Assembly: GCF_013401435.1 (NCBI RefSeq)
Contig: NZ_JACBGN010000033.1
Coordinates: 1 to 40,633, forward strand
Direction: 5' to 3'
Length of the DNA stretch: 40,633 nt
From: Streptomyces sp. BR123
Lineage (GTDB): Bacteria > Actinomycetota > Actinomycetes > Streptomycetales > Streptomycetaceae
Shown piece by piece: positions 22,340 through 36,875 of the stretch; the first letter of the stretch is position 1; every line of letters starts with the position of its first letter. The position numbers were made by a program, and so were the translations under genes. Under the pieces are notes generated by a model. It was not told the origin of the DNA, ran no database searches, and was given only the letters and a program-made list of their open reading frames with translations.

Positions 22340-23449
22340 ATGTCAGACGTGTACGCGGCCCGCCGTGGCCTGCTTCGCGACCGCTGTGCCGCCGCCGGAA
22401 ACGCCGCCGCACTGATCACGCGTCCGGCGAACGTCCGCTACCTCGCCGGGGGCTCCCCGCGCGACGCCGTCCTCCTCGTCGGACCGGGTGCCGAGGACAC
22501 CCTGTTCACTGTCGGGCCCCCGACCGGGGAGGTCGACGAGGGCCGCCTCGACGACCGGCTCGCCGTCAGCGTGCTGCCCACCCGGGGCGCCGACGCCGCG
22601 GTCGCCGCCGCCGACCTGGCCGGATCGGCCAGGGCCGAAACCCTCGCGGTCGAGGAGCACCACCTCACCGTCGCCCGGTACCGCGCCCTCGAATCCGTCG
22701 CGCCCCGGCTGCGGCTCAGCGACCTCGGCGCCGCTGTGGAACAGCAGCGCCTGGTCAAGGACGAGGAGGAGATCGCCTGCCTGCGGATCGCCGCCGAGAT
22801 CGCCGACCAGGCGCTGGGCGAACTGCTGGAGTCGATCCTCGTCGGCCGTACCGAACGCCACCTCGCCCTGGAGCTGGAACGCCGGCTCGTCGACCACGGG
22901 GCCGACGGCCCGGCCTTCCCGACCTCCGTCGGCACCGGTCCCCATTCCGGGCGCTCCCGGCACCGTCCCTCCGACCGGCGGGTCGAGGAGGGCGACTTCC
23001 TCTCCGTCTGCCTCGGAGCGAACTACCGCGGATACCGGTGCGAGATCGGCCGAACCTTCGTGATCGGCACCAGCCCGGCCGACTGGCAGATCGAGCTGTA
23101 CGACCTCGTCTTCGCGGCCCAGCGGGCGGGACGGGAGGCCCTGCTGCCGGGCGCCGCCTGCCGCGACGTGGACCGCGCGGCCCGATCCGTGCTGGACTCG
23201 GCCGGCCACGGGGAGGCCCTCGCTCCGTCGACCGGACACGGTGTCGGCCTCGAAATCGACGAGGACCCGCAGCTTGCACCTACGGCAATGGGTAAACTGG
23301 ACGCTTGCGTGCCGGTCACCGTCGAACCGGGGGTCCACCTCCCGGGCCGGGGCGGGGTCCGGATCGATGACACGCTCGTCGTGCGCCCCGAGGCGGACGG
23401 CGGTCCCGAGCTACTCACCATTACGACCAAGGAGCTGCTCGCACTGTAG
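22340..23449 (+). CDS. M24 (Xaa-Pro peptidase-like) protein with altered metal ligands
   Basis: A 369-residue protein with an N-terminal creatinase-like domain (about 1-125) and a C-terminal pita-bread M24 domain. The family normally uses the metal ligands D, D, H, E, E. By alignment with remembered prolidase motifs, this protein has C224 (in [11 protein letters not shown]) and E235 (in RCEIGRTF) for the two Asp. It keeps H300 (STGHGVG) and E329 (VTVEPG), and has D343 in RIDDT in place of the last Glu. The usual second active-site His is D307. Peptidase activity is therefore doubtful. The ATG at 22340 is chosen from the -10 position. The same neighbourhood (pepQ-efp-nusB) occurs in mycobacteria. 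Confidence 0.8.
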   Translation: MSDVYAARRGLLRDRCAAAGNAAALITRPANVRYLAGGSPRDAVLLVGPGAEDTLFTVGPPTGEVDEGRLDDRLAVSVLPTRGADAAVAAADLAGSARAETLAVEEHHLTVARYRALESVAPRLRLSDLGAAVEQQRLVKDEEEIACLRIAAEIADQALGELLESILVGRTERHLALELERRLVDHGADGPAFPTSVGTGPHSGRSRHRPSDRRVEEGDFLSVCLGANYRGYRCEIGRTFVIGTSPADWQIELYDLVFAAQRAGREALLPGAACRDVDRAARSVLDSAGHGEALAPSTGHGVGLEIDEDPQLAPTAMGKLDACVPVTVEPGVHLPGRGGVRIDDTLVVRPEADGGPELLTITTKELLAL

Positions 23450-23508
23450 TCCGGTGTGCCGGGCTGGGCGCGCACCCCTGGTCTTCCAGTGCAGGAGATT
23501 CCGCAACC

Positions 23509-24075
23509 GTGGCTTCCACGAACGACCTCAAGAACGGCATGGTGCTCAAGCTCGACGGTGACCAGCTCTGGTCCGTCGTCGAGTTCCAGCACGTCAAGCC
23601 CGGCAAGGGCCCGGCCTTCGTGCGCACCAAGCTCAAGAACGTGCTGTCCGGCAAGGTCGTCGACAAGACCTTCAACGCGGGCGTGAAGGTCGAGACGGCC
23701 ACCATCGACCGACGCGACATGCAGTTCTCGTACATGGACGGCGACTACTTCGTCTTCATGGACATGCAGACCTACGACCAGCTGCACGTCGACCGCAAGG
23801 CCGTCGGCGACGCCGCCAACTTCCTCATCGAGGGCTTCACCGCCTCCGTGGCCCAGCACGAGGGATCGGTGCTCTACGTCGAGCTCCCGGCCGCCGTCGA
23901 GCTGACCATCCAGCACACCGACCCGGGCGTCCAGGGCGACCGCTCCACCGGCGGCACCAAGCCGGCCACCCTGGAGACCGGCCACGAGATCCAGGTCCCC
24001 CTCTTCGTCACCACCGGCGAGAAGGTCAAGGTCGACACCCGCACCAGCGACTACCTCGGCCGGGTGAGCAGCTAA
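23509..24075 (+). CDS. efp: Translation elongation factor P
   Basis: Rescues ribosomes stalled at polyproline stretches; 188 residues with three beta-barrel domains, the usual length. The tip of domain I reads [11 protein letters not shown], placing the functional Lys at residue 33 in a PGKGP loop. This actinobacterial loop type is reported to work without lysine modification, and no modification gene (epmA, earP) is visible nearby. The C-terminal [12 protein letters not shown] block is typical. The GTG at 23509 is the start; nusB follows 2 bases after the stop. Confidence 0.97.
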   Translation: MASTNDLKNGMVLKLDGDQLWSVVEFQHVKPGKGPAFVRTKLKNVLSGKVVDKTFNAGVKVETATIDRRDMQFSYMDGDYFVFMDMQTYDQLHVDRKAVGDAANFLIEGFTASVAQHEGSVLYVELPAAVELTIQHTDPGVQGDRSTGGTKPATLETGHEIQVPLFVTTGEKVKVDTRTSDYLGRVSS

Positions 24076-24077
24076 CC

Positions 24078-24509
24078 GTGGCTGCCCGCAGCAACGCGCG
24101 CAAGCGCGCCTTCCAGATCCTCTTCGAGGCCGACCAGCGCGGGGTGCCCGTGCGCGAGGTCCTCGCGGACTGGGTCCGCCACGCGCGGTCGGACGACCGG
24201 CAGCCGCCGGTCAACGCCTTCACGATGGATCTCGTCGAGGGCTACGCCGACAAGGTGAAGCGCATCGACGACCTGATCGTCACCTACGCCGTGGACTGGG
24301 ATCTCGACCGCATGCCGGTCGCCGACCGGAACATCCTGCGGCTCGGTGCGTACGAGCTGATCTGGGTGGACGAAACCCCGGACGCCGTGGCGATCGACGA
24401 GGCCGTGCAGCTGGCCAAGGAGTTCTCCACGGACGAGTCGCCCTCGTTCGTCAACGGCCTCCTGGCACGCTTCAAGGACCTGAAGCCGAGCCTGCGCCGG
24501 GGCGAGTAG
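24078..24509 (+). CDS. nusB: Transcription antitermination factor NusB
   Basis: A 143-residue all-helical protein that binds boxA RNA with S10 during rRNA antitermination. Family motifs are RKRAFQILFEADQRG at the N-terminus, DRMPVADRNILRLGAYEL in the middle and PSFVNGLLARF near the C-terminus. The GTG start lies 2 bases after efp. Two strong hairpins follow before the convergent bldD gene. Confidence 0.95.
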   Translation: MAARSNARKRAFQILFEADQRGVPVREVLADWVRHARSDDRQPPVNAFTMDLVEGYADKVKRIDDLIVTYAVDWDLDRMPVADRNILRLGAYELIWVDETPDAVAIDEAVQLAKEFSTDESPSFVNGLLARFKDLKPSLRRGE

Positions 24510-24532
24510 CCCCCGGGAAGCCGCCCGGCACG

Positions 24533-24574
24533 ACACAAGGGCCCGCAGCGCAGCCGCGCAGCGGGCCCCTGTGT
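24533..24574. terminator. Terminator after nusB
   Basis: ACACAAGGGCCCGC (24533-24546) pairs with GCGGGCCCCTGTGT (24561-24574), with one mismatch. It is the first of two hairpins between convergent nusB and bldD. Confidence 0.75.
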
Positions 24575-24622
24575 CCGTCCGCGGGCGCTCGGCCGCCGAC
24601 CCGGAAGGCACCCGTACGAGAA

Positions 24623-24668
24623 ACCGGTGTGGGCCGGGAGCCCCTTCAGGCTCCCGGCCCACACCGGT
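24623..24668. terminator. Terminator after bldD (20-bp perfect stem)
   Basis: Bases 24623-24642 and 24649-24668 form a perfect 20-bp stem with a 6-base loop, 27 bases beyond the bldD stop. It probably terminates bldD and blocks read-through from either side. Confidence 0.8.
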
Positions 24669-24694
24669 AACGTTTCTGCTGGTCCGGGGCCGGA

Positions 24695-25195
24695 TCAGGC
24701 GTCTTCGTGCGCCACGGCGCGACGCGCGTCCGCGTCCAGGACGCCCCAGCTGATCAGCTGCTCGGTCAGGACCGAGGGCGACTGGTCGTAGATGACCGCG
24801 AGGGTGCGCAGGTCGTCCTGGCGGATCGACAGCACCTTGCCGTTGTAGTCGCCGCGCTGGCTCTGGATGGTCGCAGCGTAGCGCTGGAGCGGACCGGCCT
24901 TCTCGGCGGGCACGCCCGCCAGGCGCTCCAGGTCGAGACGCAGCTTCGGCGGCGGCTCGGCCGCCCCGCCGGGGGTGGTGCCCGGCAGAAGCTCCTGCAC
25001 CGGCACCCCGTAGAAGTCCGCCAGCTCGGCGAGGCGCTGGACGGTCACGGCGCGGTCCCCGCGCTCGTACGAACCGACCACCACGGCCTTCCACCGGCCC
25101 TGCGACTTCTCCTCGACACCGTGGAGGGAGAGGCCCTGCTGGGTGCGGATGGCGCGGAGCTTGGCCCCGAGCTGTTTGGCGTATTCGCTGGACAT
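24695..25195 (-). CDS. bldD: Developmental master regulator BldD (c-di-GMP-responsive)
   Basis: A 166-residue transcription factor that, with c-di-GMP bound, represses sporulation genes during vegetative growth. The N-terminal helix-turn-helix spans about 8-70 (AKLRAIRTQQGLSLHGVEEKS, VVGSYERGDRAVTVQRLAELADFYGV). The C-terminal domain carries the c-di-GMP signature RGD-x8-RQDD at residues 114-128 (R114, D116, R125, D128), fully intact. I chose the ATG at 25195, which gives the known size; an in-frame extension to 25267 would cover its own operator. Two BldD-type sites upstream suggest autoregulation. It is divergent from pyrR. Confidence 0.97.
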   Translation of the reverse strand: MSSEYAKQLGAKLRAIRTQQGLSLHGVEEKSQGRWKAVVVGSYERGDRAVTVQRLAELADFYGVPVQELLPGTTPGGAAEPPPKLRLDLERLAGVPAEKAGPLQRYAATIQSQRGDYNGKVLSIRQDDLRTLAVIYDQSPSVLTEQLISWGVLDADARRAVAHEDA

Positions 25196-25211
25196 AACGC
25201 TCCCGGACGCT

Positions 25212-25224
25212 GTGACGCTGTGAC
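25212..25224. promoter_or_regulatory. BldD-type operator upstream of bldD
   Basis: GTGACGCTGTGAC (plus strand) reads GTCACAGCGTCAC on the bldD strand, matching the BldD half-site pattern GTNAC repeated with a 3-base spacer. It lies 17-29 bases upstream of the bldD start, fitting autorepression. Confidence 0.65.
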
Positions 25225-25273
25225 TACATGGAGACCATGCGGCTCCGCCGCGCGGCTGGTAACTCACTGTGAG

Positions 25274-25288
25274 GTTACGCAGCGTGAC
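25274..25288. promoter_or_regulatory. Second BldD-like half-site pair
   Basis: GTTAC-N5-GTGAC lies 79-93 bases upstream of bldD and about 155 bases before pyrR. It fits the BldD half-site but with a different spacing, so it is weaker than the site at 25212. Confidence 0.4.
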
Positions 25289-25400
25289 TTGGATGCGTCA
25301 AGCCGAATGCCGTCGCTCGCCCACGCAAGAGCGGCGCGGCGCCGCCCCGGTTCGGCTCCACCGAATCCCCCTGGTACCGTGGACGGCGTTGTACAGACGT

Positions 25401-26046
<646 letters not shown>

Positions 26047-26083
26047 CCGTACCCACGGACCCCCGTACGCCCGTACGAGTGAA

Positions 26084-26103
26084 GGGCCCCGCTCCCGGGG
26101 CCC
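26084..26103. terminator. Hairpin between pyrR and pyrB
   Basis: GGGCCCCG (26084-26091) pairs with CGGGGCCC (26096-26103) around a 4-base loop, with no T tract. It may reduce read-through from pyrR into pyrB or be a simple processing element. The other bases of 26047-26181 hold nothing recognisable. Confidence 0.4.
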
Positions 26104-26181
26104 GCGCGCCGGCCTGCCCTGCCCGCACGCCGGCGAGCCAGCCCCGCCGCTCTGACCTCCCCCGACTTACGGAGCACCCAG

Positions 26182-27174
26182 ATGATGCGCCACCTCATCT
26201 CGGCCGCCGACCTCACGCGCGACGACGCCGTCCTGATCCTCGACACAGCCGAGGAGATGGCCCGGGTCGCCGACCGGCCGATAAAGAAGCTGCCCACCCT
26301 CCGAGGCCGCACGATCTGCAACCTCTTCTTCGAGGACTCCACCCGCACCCGGATCTCCTTCGAGGCCGCCGAGAAGCGGCTCTCCGCCGACGTCATCAAC
26401 TTCGCGGCCAAGGGCTCCTCGGTCTCCAAGGGCGAATCCCTCAAGGACACCGCCCAGACCCTGGAGGCCATGGGCGTCGACGCCGTCGTCATCCGCCACC
26501 ACGCCTCCGGCGCCCCCTACCGGCTCGCCACCTCCGGCTGGATCGACGCCCCCGTCATCAACGCCGGCGACGGCACCCACCAGCACCCCACACAGGCCCT
26601 GCTGGACGCCTTCACCATGCGCCGCCGCCTCGTCGGCCGGGACGCGGGCCTCGGCAAGGGCCTCGACGGCCGCCGGATCACCATCGTCGGCGACGTCCTG
26701 CACAGCCGCGTCGCCCGCTCCAACGTCGACCTGCTGCACACGCTCGGCGCCGAGGTCACCCTCGTGGCCCCGCCCACCCTGCTCCCCGTCGGCGTCGGCA
26801 CCTGGCCCTGCGAGGTGTCGTACAGCCTCGACGAGGTGCTGCCGAAGTCCGACGCCGTCATGATGCTGCGTGTGCAGCGCGAACGCATGAACGCCGCGTT
26901 CTTCCCCACCGAGCGCGAGTACTCCCGCCGCTACGGGCTCGACGCCACCCGGATGGCGAAGATGCCCGAGCACGCCGTCGTCATGCACCCCGGCCCCATG
27001 GTCCGCGGCATGGAGATCACCGCCGAGGTCGCCGACTCCGACCGCTGCACGGTCGTCGAGCAGGTCGCCAACGGCGTGTCCATCCGCATGGCCGTCCTGT
27101 ACCTGCTGCTCGGCGGCTCCGAGCCCGCCGTCACCACCACCACCGCCGCCCGCACTGCCGAGGAGACCAAGTAA
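26182..27174 (+). CDS. pyrB: Aspartate carbamoyltransferase catalytic chain
   Basis: Condenses carbamoyl phosphate with aspartate, the committed step of pyrimidine synthesis; 330 residues. The carbamoyl phosphate-binding motif [12 protein letters not shown] is at about 50-61. [27 protein letters not shown] and the C-terminal [11 protein letters not shown] complete the active site. Start ATG 26182 or 26185; GGAG at 26171-26174 slightly favours 26182. No pyrI regulatory chain is nearby. pyrC follows after 2 bases. Confidence 0.96.
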   Translation: MMRHLISAADLTRDDAVLILDTAEEMARVADRPIKKLPTLRGRTICNLFFEDSTRTRISFEAAEKRLSADVINFAAKGSSVSKGESLKDTAQTLEAMGVDAVVIRHHASGAPYRLATSGWIDAPVINAGDGTHQHPTQALLDAFTMRRRLVGRDAGLGKGLDGRRITIVGDVLHSRVARSNVDLLHTLGAEVTLVAPPTLLPVGVGTWPCEVSYSLDEVLPKSDAVMMLRVQRERMNAAFFPTEREYSRRYGLDATRMAKMPEHAVVMHPGPMVRGMEITAEVADSDRCTVVEQVANGVSIRMAVLYLLLGGSEPAVTTTTAARTAEETK

Positions 27175-27176
27175 CC

Positions 27177-28493
27177 ATGACCAAGATCCTGATCCGCGGT
27201 GCGAAGGTCCTCGGCGGCGAGGCGCAGGACGTCCTGATCGACGGCGAGACCATCGCCGCCACCGCCCGGCAGGGCGAAATCGACCGGAGTGGTACCGGAC
27301 TCTCCGCCGACGGCGTCGACACCGTCATCGAGGCCGCCGGCCAGGTCCTCCTCCCCGGCCTCGTCGACCTCCACACGCACCTGCGCGAGCCCGGCCGCGA
27401 GGACTCCGAGACCGTCCTCACCGGCACCCGCGCCGCCGCGTCCGGCGGCTACACCGCCGTCTTCGCCATGGCGAACACCTTCCCCGTCGCCGACACCGCC
27501 GGCGTCGTCGAGCAGGTCTACCGGCTCGGCCAGGAGGCCGGCTACTGCGACGTCCAGCCGATCGGCGCCGTCACCGTCGGCCTGGAGGGCAAGAAGCTCT
27601 CCGAGCTCGGCGCCATGCACGAGTCCGCCGCCAAGGTCACCGTCTTCTCCGACGACGGCAAGTGCGTCGACGACGCCGTGATCATGCGCCGCGCCCTGGA
27701 GTACGTGAAGGCCTTCGGCGGCGTCATCGCCCAGCACGCCCAGGAGCCCCGCCTGACCGAGGGCGCCCAGATGAACGAGGGCATCGTCTCCGCCGAGCTG
27801 GGCCTGGGCGGCTGGCCCGCCGTCGCCGAGGAGTCGATCATCGCCCGCGACGTCCTCCTCGCCGAGCACGTCGGCTCCCGCGTCCACATCTGCCACCTCT
27901 CCACCGCCGGCAGCGTCGAGATCGTCCGCTGGGCCAAGTCCCGCGGCATCGACGTCACCGCCGAGGTCACCCCGCACCACCTCCTCCTCACCGACGAGCT
28001 GGTCCGCTCCTACAACCCCGTCTACAAGGTCAACCCGCCGCTGCGCACCGAGCGCGACGTCATGGCCCTGCGCGAGGCCCTCGCCGACGGCACGATCGAC
28101 ATCGTCGCCACCGACCACGCCCCGCACCCGCACGAGGACAAGGACTGCGAGTGGGCCGCGGCCGCCATGGGCATGGTCGGCCTGGAGACCGCCCTCTCCG
28201 TCGTCCAGCAGACCATGGTCGAGACCGGCCTCCTCGACTGGGCCGGCGTCGCCGAGCGCATGTCCTTCGCCCCGGCCCGCATCGGCGGCCTCTCACACCA
28301 CGGGCGCCCCGTCTCGGCAGGTGAACCCGCGAACCTCGTGCTCGTCGACACCTCGTACCGTGGTGTCGTGGACCCCGCACACTTCGCCTCCCGCAGCCGC
28401 AACACGCCCTACGAGGGCCGCGAGCTTCCGGGACGCGTCACTCACACCTTCCTGCGGGGCCGTACAACGGTCGTGGACGGGAAACTGGCGTGA
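27177..28493 (+). CDS. pyrC: Dihydroorotase
   Basis: Cyclises carbamoyl aspartate to dihydroorotate; 438 residues, class I type. Metal ligands lie in [10 protein letters not shown] (about 62-71). Further ligands are seen in [19 protein letters not shown] and TDHAPH, and the substrate Arg in the HLRE segment. The ATG at 27177 is 2 bases after the pyrB stop. The TGA stop overlaps the GTG of the next gene by 4 bases. Confidence 0.96.
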   Translation: MTKILIRGAKVLGGEAQDVLIDGETIAATARQGEIDRSGTGLSADGVDTVIEAAGQVLLPGLVDLHTHLREPGREDSETVLTGTRAAASGGYTAVFAMANTFPVADTAGVVEQVYRLGQEAGYCDVQPIGAVTVGLEGKKLSELGAMHESAAKVTVFSDDGKCVDDAVIMRRALEYVKAFGGVIAQHAQEPRLTEGAQMNEGIVSAELGLGGWPAVAEESIIARDVLLAEHVGSRVHICHLSTAGSVEIVRWAKSRGIDVTAEVTPHHLLLTDELVRSYNPVYKVNPPLRTERDVMALREALADGTIDIVATDHAPHPHEDKDCEWAAAAMGMVGLETALSVVQQTMVETGLLDWAGVAERMSFAPARIGGLSHHGRPVSAGEPANLVLVDTSYRGVVDPAHFASRSRNTPYEGRELPGRVTHTFLRGRTTVVDGKLA

Positions 28494-29071
28494 CACCTGG
28501 AGCAATCCGACTGGCCGCAGGGGCTGCCGAACAGAAGTCGGCGGAGGTGACGGACTGGGGCGCCCGCATCGCGTGGGTGATCGGTCTGCTCCTCTTCATC
28601 GCCTTCGTGTACTGGCTGATGCGGCAGGGCTGGAAATGGCGCGGCGCCCTGCAGGGCAACCTGCCGGAACTGCCCGCCGCCCCCGGCGGACTCCCCGAGC
28701 ACCGGCTGGTCCTCACCGGCCGGTACCACGGGTCCACCACCGCCGGGCAGTGGCTCGACCGGATCGTCGCCCACGGTCTGGGCGTGCGCAGCCGCGTCGA
28801 ACTCACGCTCACGGACGAGGGCCTCGAAGTGGTCCGTCCGGGTGCCACCGACTTCTTCGTACCGGCCGCGCAGCTGCGCGGCGCCCGCCTCGACAAGGGG
28901 ATCGCGGGCAAGGTACTCACCGAGGGCGGTCTGCTCGTCGTCACCTGGGCGCACGGCGACACGCTGATCGACTCCGGATTCCGCTCCGACCGGGCGGCCG
29001 AACACGCCGCCTGGGTCGAAGCCGTCAACCACATGAACACATCCACCACGACGGAAGGCGCCGAACGATGA
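28490..29071 (+). CDS. PH-like domain membrane protein embedded in the pyr operon
   Basis: A 193-residue protein of unknown function. One membrane helix (about 25-45, [19 protein letters not shown]) is followed by a soluble domain of about 130 residues with a beta-rich, PH-like pattern ([53 protein letters not shown]). The GTG overlaps the pyrC stop (GTGA) and its stop overlaps the carA ATG (ATGA), so it is tightly coupled on both sides. The same position between pyrC and carA is occupied by a comparable membrane protein in mycobacteria (Rv1382), which argues for a real link to pyrimidine or carbamoyl phosphate metabolism. Confidence 0.8.
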   Translation: MTPGAIRLAAGAAEQKSAEVTDWGARIAWVIGLLLFIAFVYWLMRQGWKWRGALQGNLPELPAAPGGLPEHRLVLTGRYHGSTTAGQWLDRIVAHGLGVRSRVELTLTDEGLEVVRPGATDFFVPAAQLRGARLDKGIAGKVLTEGGLLVVTWAHGDTLIDSGFRSDRAAEHAAWVEAVNHMNTSTTTEGAER

Positions 29072-30223
29072 CGACCTCCACCAGGGGAGCAGCCAAAGCT
29101 CCCGCCGTACTCGTCCTGGAGGACGGCCGCATCTTCCGCGGCCGCGCCTACGGCGCAGTGGGGGAGACCTTCGGCGAGGCCGTGTTCTCCACCGGCATGA
29201 CCGGCTACCAGGAGACCCTCACCGACCCGTCGTACCACCGGCAGGTCGTCGTGATGACCGCCCCGCACGTCGGCAACACCGGCGTCAACGACGAGGACCC
29301 CGAGTCGGCCCGCATCTGGGTCTCCGGCTACGTCGTCCGCGACCCCGCCCGCATCCCCTCCAACTGGCGCTCCCGGCGCTCCCTCGACGAGGAGCTCGCC
29401 GCCCAGGGCGTCGTCGGCATCAGCGGCATCGACACCCGAGCCCTGACCCGCCACCTGCGCGAGCGCGGCGCCATGCGCGTCGGCATCTTCTCGGGCGAGG
29501 CCTTCGAGGGCGTCCGCGACGAGGCCCTGCTGGCCCGCGTCCAGGAATCCCCCCAGATGAAGGGTGCCAACCTCTCCGCCGAGGTCGCCACCAAGGAGCC
29601 GTACGTCGTCCCCGCGATCGGCGAGAAGAAGTTCACCGTCGCCGCCGTCGACCTCGGCATCAAGGGCATGACCCCGCACCGCATGGCCGAGCGCGGCATC
29701 GAGGTGCACGTCCTGCCCGCCGCCGCCACCGTCGAGGACATCTACGCGGTGCAGCCGGACGGCGTGTTCTTCTCCAACGGCCCCGGCGACCCGGCCACCG
29801 CCGACCACGCCGTCTCCGTCATGCAGGGCGTCCTGGAGCGCAAGACGCCGCTCTTCGGCATCTGCTTCGGCAACCAGATCCTCGGCCGCGCCCTCGGCTT
29901 CGGCACCTACAAGCTGAAGTACGGCCACCGCGGCATCAACCAGCCGGTCCAGGACCGGACCACCGGCAAGGTCGAGGTCACCGCGCACAACCACGGCTTC
30001 GCCGTCGACGCGCCCCTCGACAAGGTCTCCGAGACGCCCTACGGCCGCGCCGAGGTCTCCCACGTCTGCCTCAACGACAACGTGGTGGAGGGCCTCCAGC
30101 TGCTCGACCAGCCGGCCTTCAGCGTCCAGTACCACCCCGAGGCCGCCGCGGGCCCGCACGACGCCGCGTACCTCTTCGACCGCTTCACGTCTTTGATGAG
30201 CACCGCCCTGATGGAGGCCGAGC

Positions 30224-30231
<8 letters not shown>
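29068..30231 (+). CDS. carA: Carbamoyl phosphate synthase small (glutaminase) subunit
   Basis: Hydrolyses glutamine to supply ammonia to CarB; 387 residues. The N-terminal half has the small-subunit domain ([22 protein letters not shown]). The class I glutaminase domain has its nucleophile Cys in [16 protein letters not shown] and the His-Glu pair in [22 protein letters not shown] in place of the more common GICLGHQ also occurs in other actinobacteria. The ATG at 29068 overlaps the preceding stop; carB overlaps by 8 bases. Confidence 0.96.
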
Positions 30232-33532
<3,301 letters not shown>

Positions 33533-33546
33533 CAACCCGTACGGAC

Positions 33547-33586
33547 AGGGGGACACCACGAGCGCGACGCGCGGCGGTGTCCCCCT
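33547..33586. terminator. Hairpin after carB
   Basis: AGGGGGACACC (33547-33557) pairs with GGTGTCCCCCT (33576-33586). It lies between carB and pyrD and may separate the two transcripts or act as a partial terminator. Confidence 0.6.
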
Positions 33587-33617
33587 CTTCATGAGCGCAC
33601 AAGGGAACTCCCGGACT

Positions 33618-34723
<1,106 letters not shown>

Positions 34724-34727
<4 letters not shown>

Positions 34728-35563
34728 TGCCCCTCTCCTTCGGTACCCGCCTGCGCTCCGCCATGGACGAGCGCGGGCCGCTCTGCGTCGGCATCGACCC
34801 GCACGCCTCCCTGCTGTCCTCCTGGGGGCTGAGCGACGACATCGCCGGCCTGGAGCGGTTCTCCCGCACCGTGGTCGAGGCGCTCGCCGACACGGTGGCC
34901 GTCTTCAAGCCCCAGGCGGCCTTCTTCGAGCGCTTCGGCTCGCGCGGCATCGCGGTCCTGGAGCAGACCGTGGCCGACGCCCGGGCGGCCGGCACGCTCG
35001 TGGTCATGGACGCCAAGCGGGGCGACATCGGCTCCACCATGGCCGCGTACGCCGAGACCTTCCTCCGCGAGGACTCGCCGCTGTTCTCCGACGCCCTGAC
35101 CGTCTCCCCGTACCTCGGCTACGGCTCGCTGGCCCCTGCCGTGGAGCTGGCCCGCGAGTCCGGCGCCGGCCTGTTCGTCCTCGCCCTGACCTCGAACCCC
35201 GAGGGCGCCGAGGTCCAGCGGGCGGTCCGCGAGGACGGCCGCACCATCGGCGCGACCATGCTGGCCCACCTGGCCGAGGAGAACGCGGGCGCCACGCCCA
35301 TGGGGTCCTTCGGCGCCGTCGTCGGCGCGACCCTGGGCGACCTGTCCTCCTTCGACCTGGACATCAACGGCCCGCTGCTCGCCCCCGGCATCGGCGCGCA
35401 GGGCGCCGAGGCAGCCGACCTGCCGCGGGTCTTCGGCACGGCCGTGCGCAACGTCGTGCCGAACGTGTCGCGCGGGGTCCTGCGGCACGGGCCGGACGCC
35501 GGCGCCCTGCGCCGTGCGGCGGCCCGATTCGCCGACGAGATCCGCGTGGCCGTCGCCGCCTGA
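34724..35563 (+). CDS. pyrF: Orotidine 5'-phosphate decarboxylase (type 2)
   Basis: Converts OMP to UMP, the final step; 279 residues, the longer type 2 form. The catalytic Asp/Lys motif MDAKRGDIGSTMAAYAE is near residues 90-106. GIDPHASLL at the N-terminus and the C-terminal LLAPGIGAQGAEAADL phosphate-binding segment are also present. Start GTG 34724 (overlapping the pyrD TGA) or ATG 34727. Last pyr gene of the cluster. Confidence 0.95.
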
Positions 35564-35618
35564 GCGCGCCGACCGGGGTGCGCGTCGTACGGTCTGACGA
35601 AAATCGAACGTCTTTCAC

Positions 35619-35644
35619 CGGACAAAACCAGGGTGGTTTGTCCG
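35619..35644. repeat. Inverted repeat in the pyrF-sIHF intergenic region
   Basis: CGGACAAAACCA (35619-35630) and TGGTTTGTCCG (35634-35644) form an inverted repeat with one bulged A and a 3-base centre. It is AT-rich for this genome. No T tract follows, so it may be an operator as easily as a terminator. The other bases of the 281-base gap hold a putative -10 for sIHF and no gene. Confidence 0.55.
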
Positions 35645-35715
35645 TGATGTACGGTTCAGTGGAGGCTGACCAGGACTTTTCGTCCGTTCTCGCTGACTGG
35701 AGCGGTTGTGGCCGC

Positions 35716-35721
35716 TAGTCT
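35716..35721 (+). promoter_or_regulatory. Putative -10 for sIHF
   Basis: TAGTCT would give a transcript starting near 35728, leaving a leader of about 115 bases before the sIHF GTG at 35845. Confidence 0.45.
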
Positions 35722-35844
35722 CCGACCAGAGTGAACGAGCAGCGAACGAGTTCCACCGCTGTTCGGGCCCTCGCCTGGTGTGGCGCCCTCGGGCTCCCCA
35801 CCGGTCCGTATATCCGACAGTTCGACATCCGAGGTGACGTAGGC

Positions 35845-36168
35845 GTGGCTCTTCCGCCCCTTACCCCTGAACAGCGCGCAGCCGCGCTCGAAAAGGCCGC
35901 CGCGGCTCGCCGGGAGCGGGCCGAGGTGAAGAATCGACTCAAGCACTCCGGCGCCTCGCTCCAAGAGGTCATCAAGACGGGCCAGGAGAACGACGTCATC
36001 GGCAAGATGAAGGTCTCCGCCCTGCTGGAGTCCCTGCCTGGCGTGGGCAAGGTCCGCGCCAAGCAGATCATGGAGCGCCTCGGCATCTCCGAGTCCCGGC
36101 GTGTCCGAGGTCTCGGCTCCAACCAGATCGCCTCCCTGGAGCGTGAGTTCGGCACTCCTGCCGGCTGA
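35845..36168 (+). CDS. sIHF: Streptomyces integration host factor (sIHF) nucleoid protein
   Basis: A 107-residue nucleoid-associated protein that binds and bends DNA and influences sporulation and antibiotic production. It is related to mycobacterial mIHF, not to E. coli IHF. A long N-terminal helix ([32 protein letters not shown]) precedes a helix-two-turn-helix DNA-binding region ([22 protein letters not shown]). The GTG at 35845 has GAGGTGA at 35831-35837 and gives the known length. The frame stays open to a GTG at 35731, just after the -10, so an N-terminally extended form cannot be excluded. Confidence 0.95.
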   Translation: MALPPLTPEQRAAALEKAAAARRERAEVKNRLKHSGASLQEVIKTGQENDVIGKMKVSALLESLPGVGKVRAKQIMERLGISESRRVRGLGSNQIASLEREFGTPAG

Positions 36169-36217
36169 CGTGTTGCCCGGAGTTCCTCCGGCGTTCTCAG
36201 GCAGTCCCGAGAACCTG

Positions 36218-36223
36218 GATAAT
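36218..36223 (+). promoter_or_regulatory. Putative -10 of leaderless gmk transcript
   Basis: GATAAT lies 6 bases before the gmk ATG at 36230, and no Shine-Dalgarno sequence is visible. Confidence 0.5.
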
Positions 36224-36229
36224 CGCTCT

Positions 36230-36793
36230 ATGGCAGCAGAGGTTCGTCCGCGGCTGACCGTGCTCTCCGGCCCTTCGGGTGTCGGCAAGAGCACGGTCGT
36301 CGCGCATATGCGCAAGGTCCACCCCGAGGTGTGGCTCTCGGTGTCGGCCACCACCCGCAAGCCGCGGCCCGGTGAACGACACGGAGTCCACTACTTCTTC
36401 GTCAACGACGACGAGTTCGACAAGCTGATCGCCAACGGCGAGCTGCTGGAGTGGGCCGAATTCGCGGGCAACCGCTACGGCACACCGCGCGGCGCGGTGA
36501 CCGAGCGACTGGAGAACGGCGAGCCCGTTCTCCTGGAGATCGACCTCCAGGGCGCCCGCCTCGTGCGCGAGTCCATGCCCGAGGCCCGGCTGGTCTTCCT
36601 GGCCCCGCCGAGCTGGGAGGAACTGGTCCGCCGGCTCACCGGCCGGGGCACCGAGTCCGCCGAGGTCATCGAGCGCCGGCTGGAGACGGCCAAGGTCGAG
36701 CTGGCCGCCGAGTCCGAGTTCGACACCACCCTGGTCAACACCTCCGTCGAGGACGTGGCGCGCGAGCTGCTAGCCTTGATGGACGTTGTGTGA
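36230..36793 (+). CDS. gmk: Guanylate kinase
   Basis: Phosphorylates GMP to GDP; 187 residues. The P-loop is [11 protein letters not shown] (about 14-24). GMP-binding residues are in [21 protein letters not shown] and [18 protein letters not shown], and the lid in [11 protein letters not shown] chose ATG 36230, which begins [14 protein letters not shown] just after the -10; the in-frame sequence upstream runs back into the sIHF gene. It is a target of (p)ppGpp in other bacteria, a possible link to relA. Confidence 0.95.
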   Translation: MAAEVRPRLTVLSGPSGVGKSTVVAHMRKVHPEVWLSVSATTRKPRPGERHGVHYFFVNDDEFDKLIANGELLEWAEFAGNRYGTPRGAVTERLENGEPVLLEIDLQGARLVRESMPEARLVFLAPPSWEELVRRLTGRGTESAEVIERRLETAKVELAAESEFDTTLVNTSVEDVARELLALMDVV

Positions 36794-36875
36794 TCGCTGG
36801 CCGGTGCTCCATCCGCTCCGGATGACCCGCTCGGCCAACGTCTGATCTTTCACCCGTATCTTCGGAAGGTAGAGC

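Noticed and set aside
29866..29890. CarA GICFGNQ as a possibly defective active site
   Set aside because: The nucleophilic Cys is present and this variant occurs in other actinobacteria.
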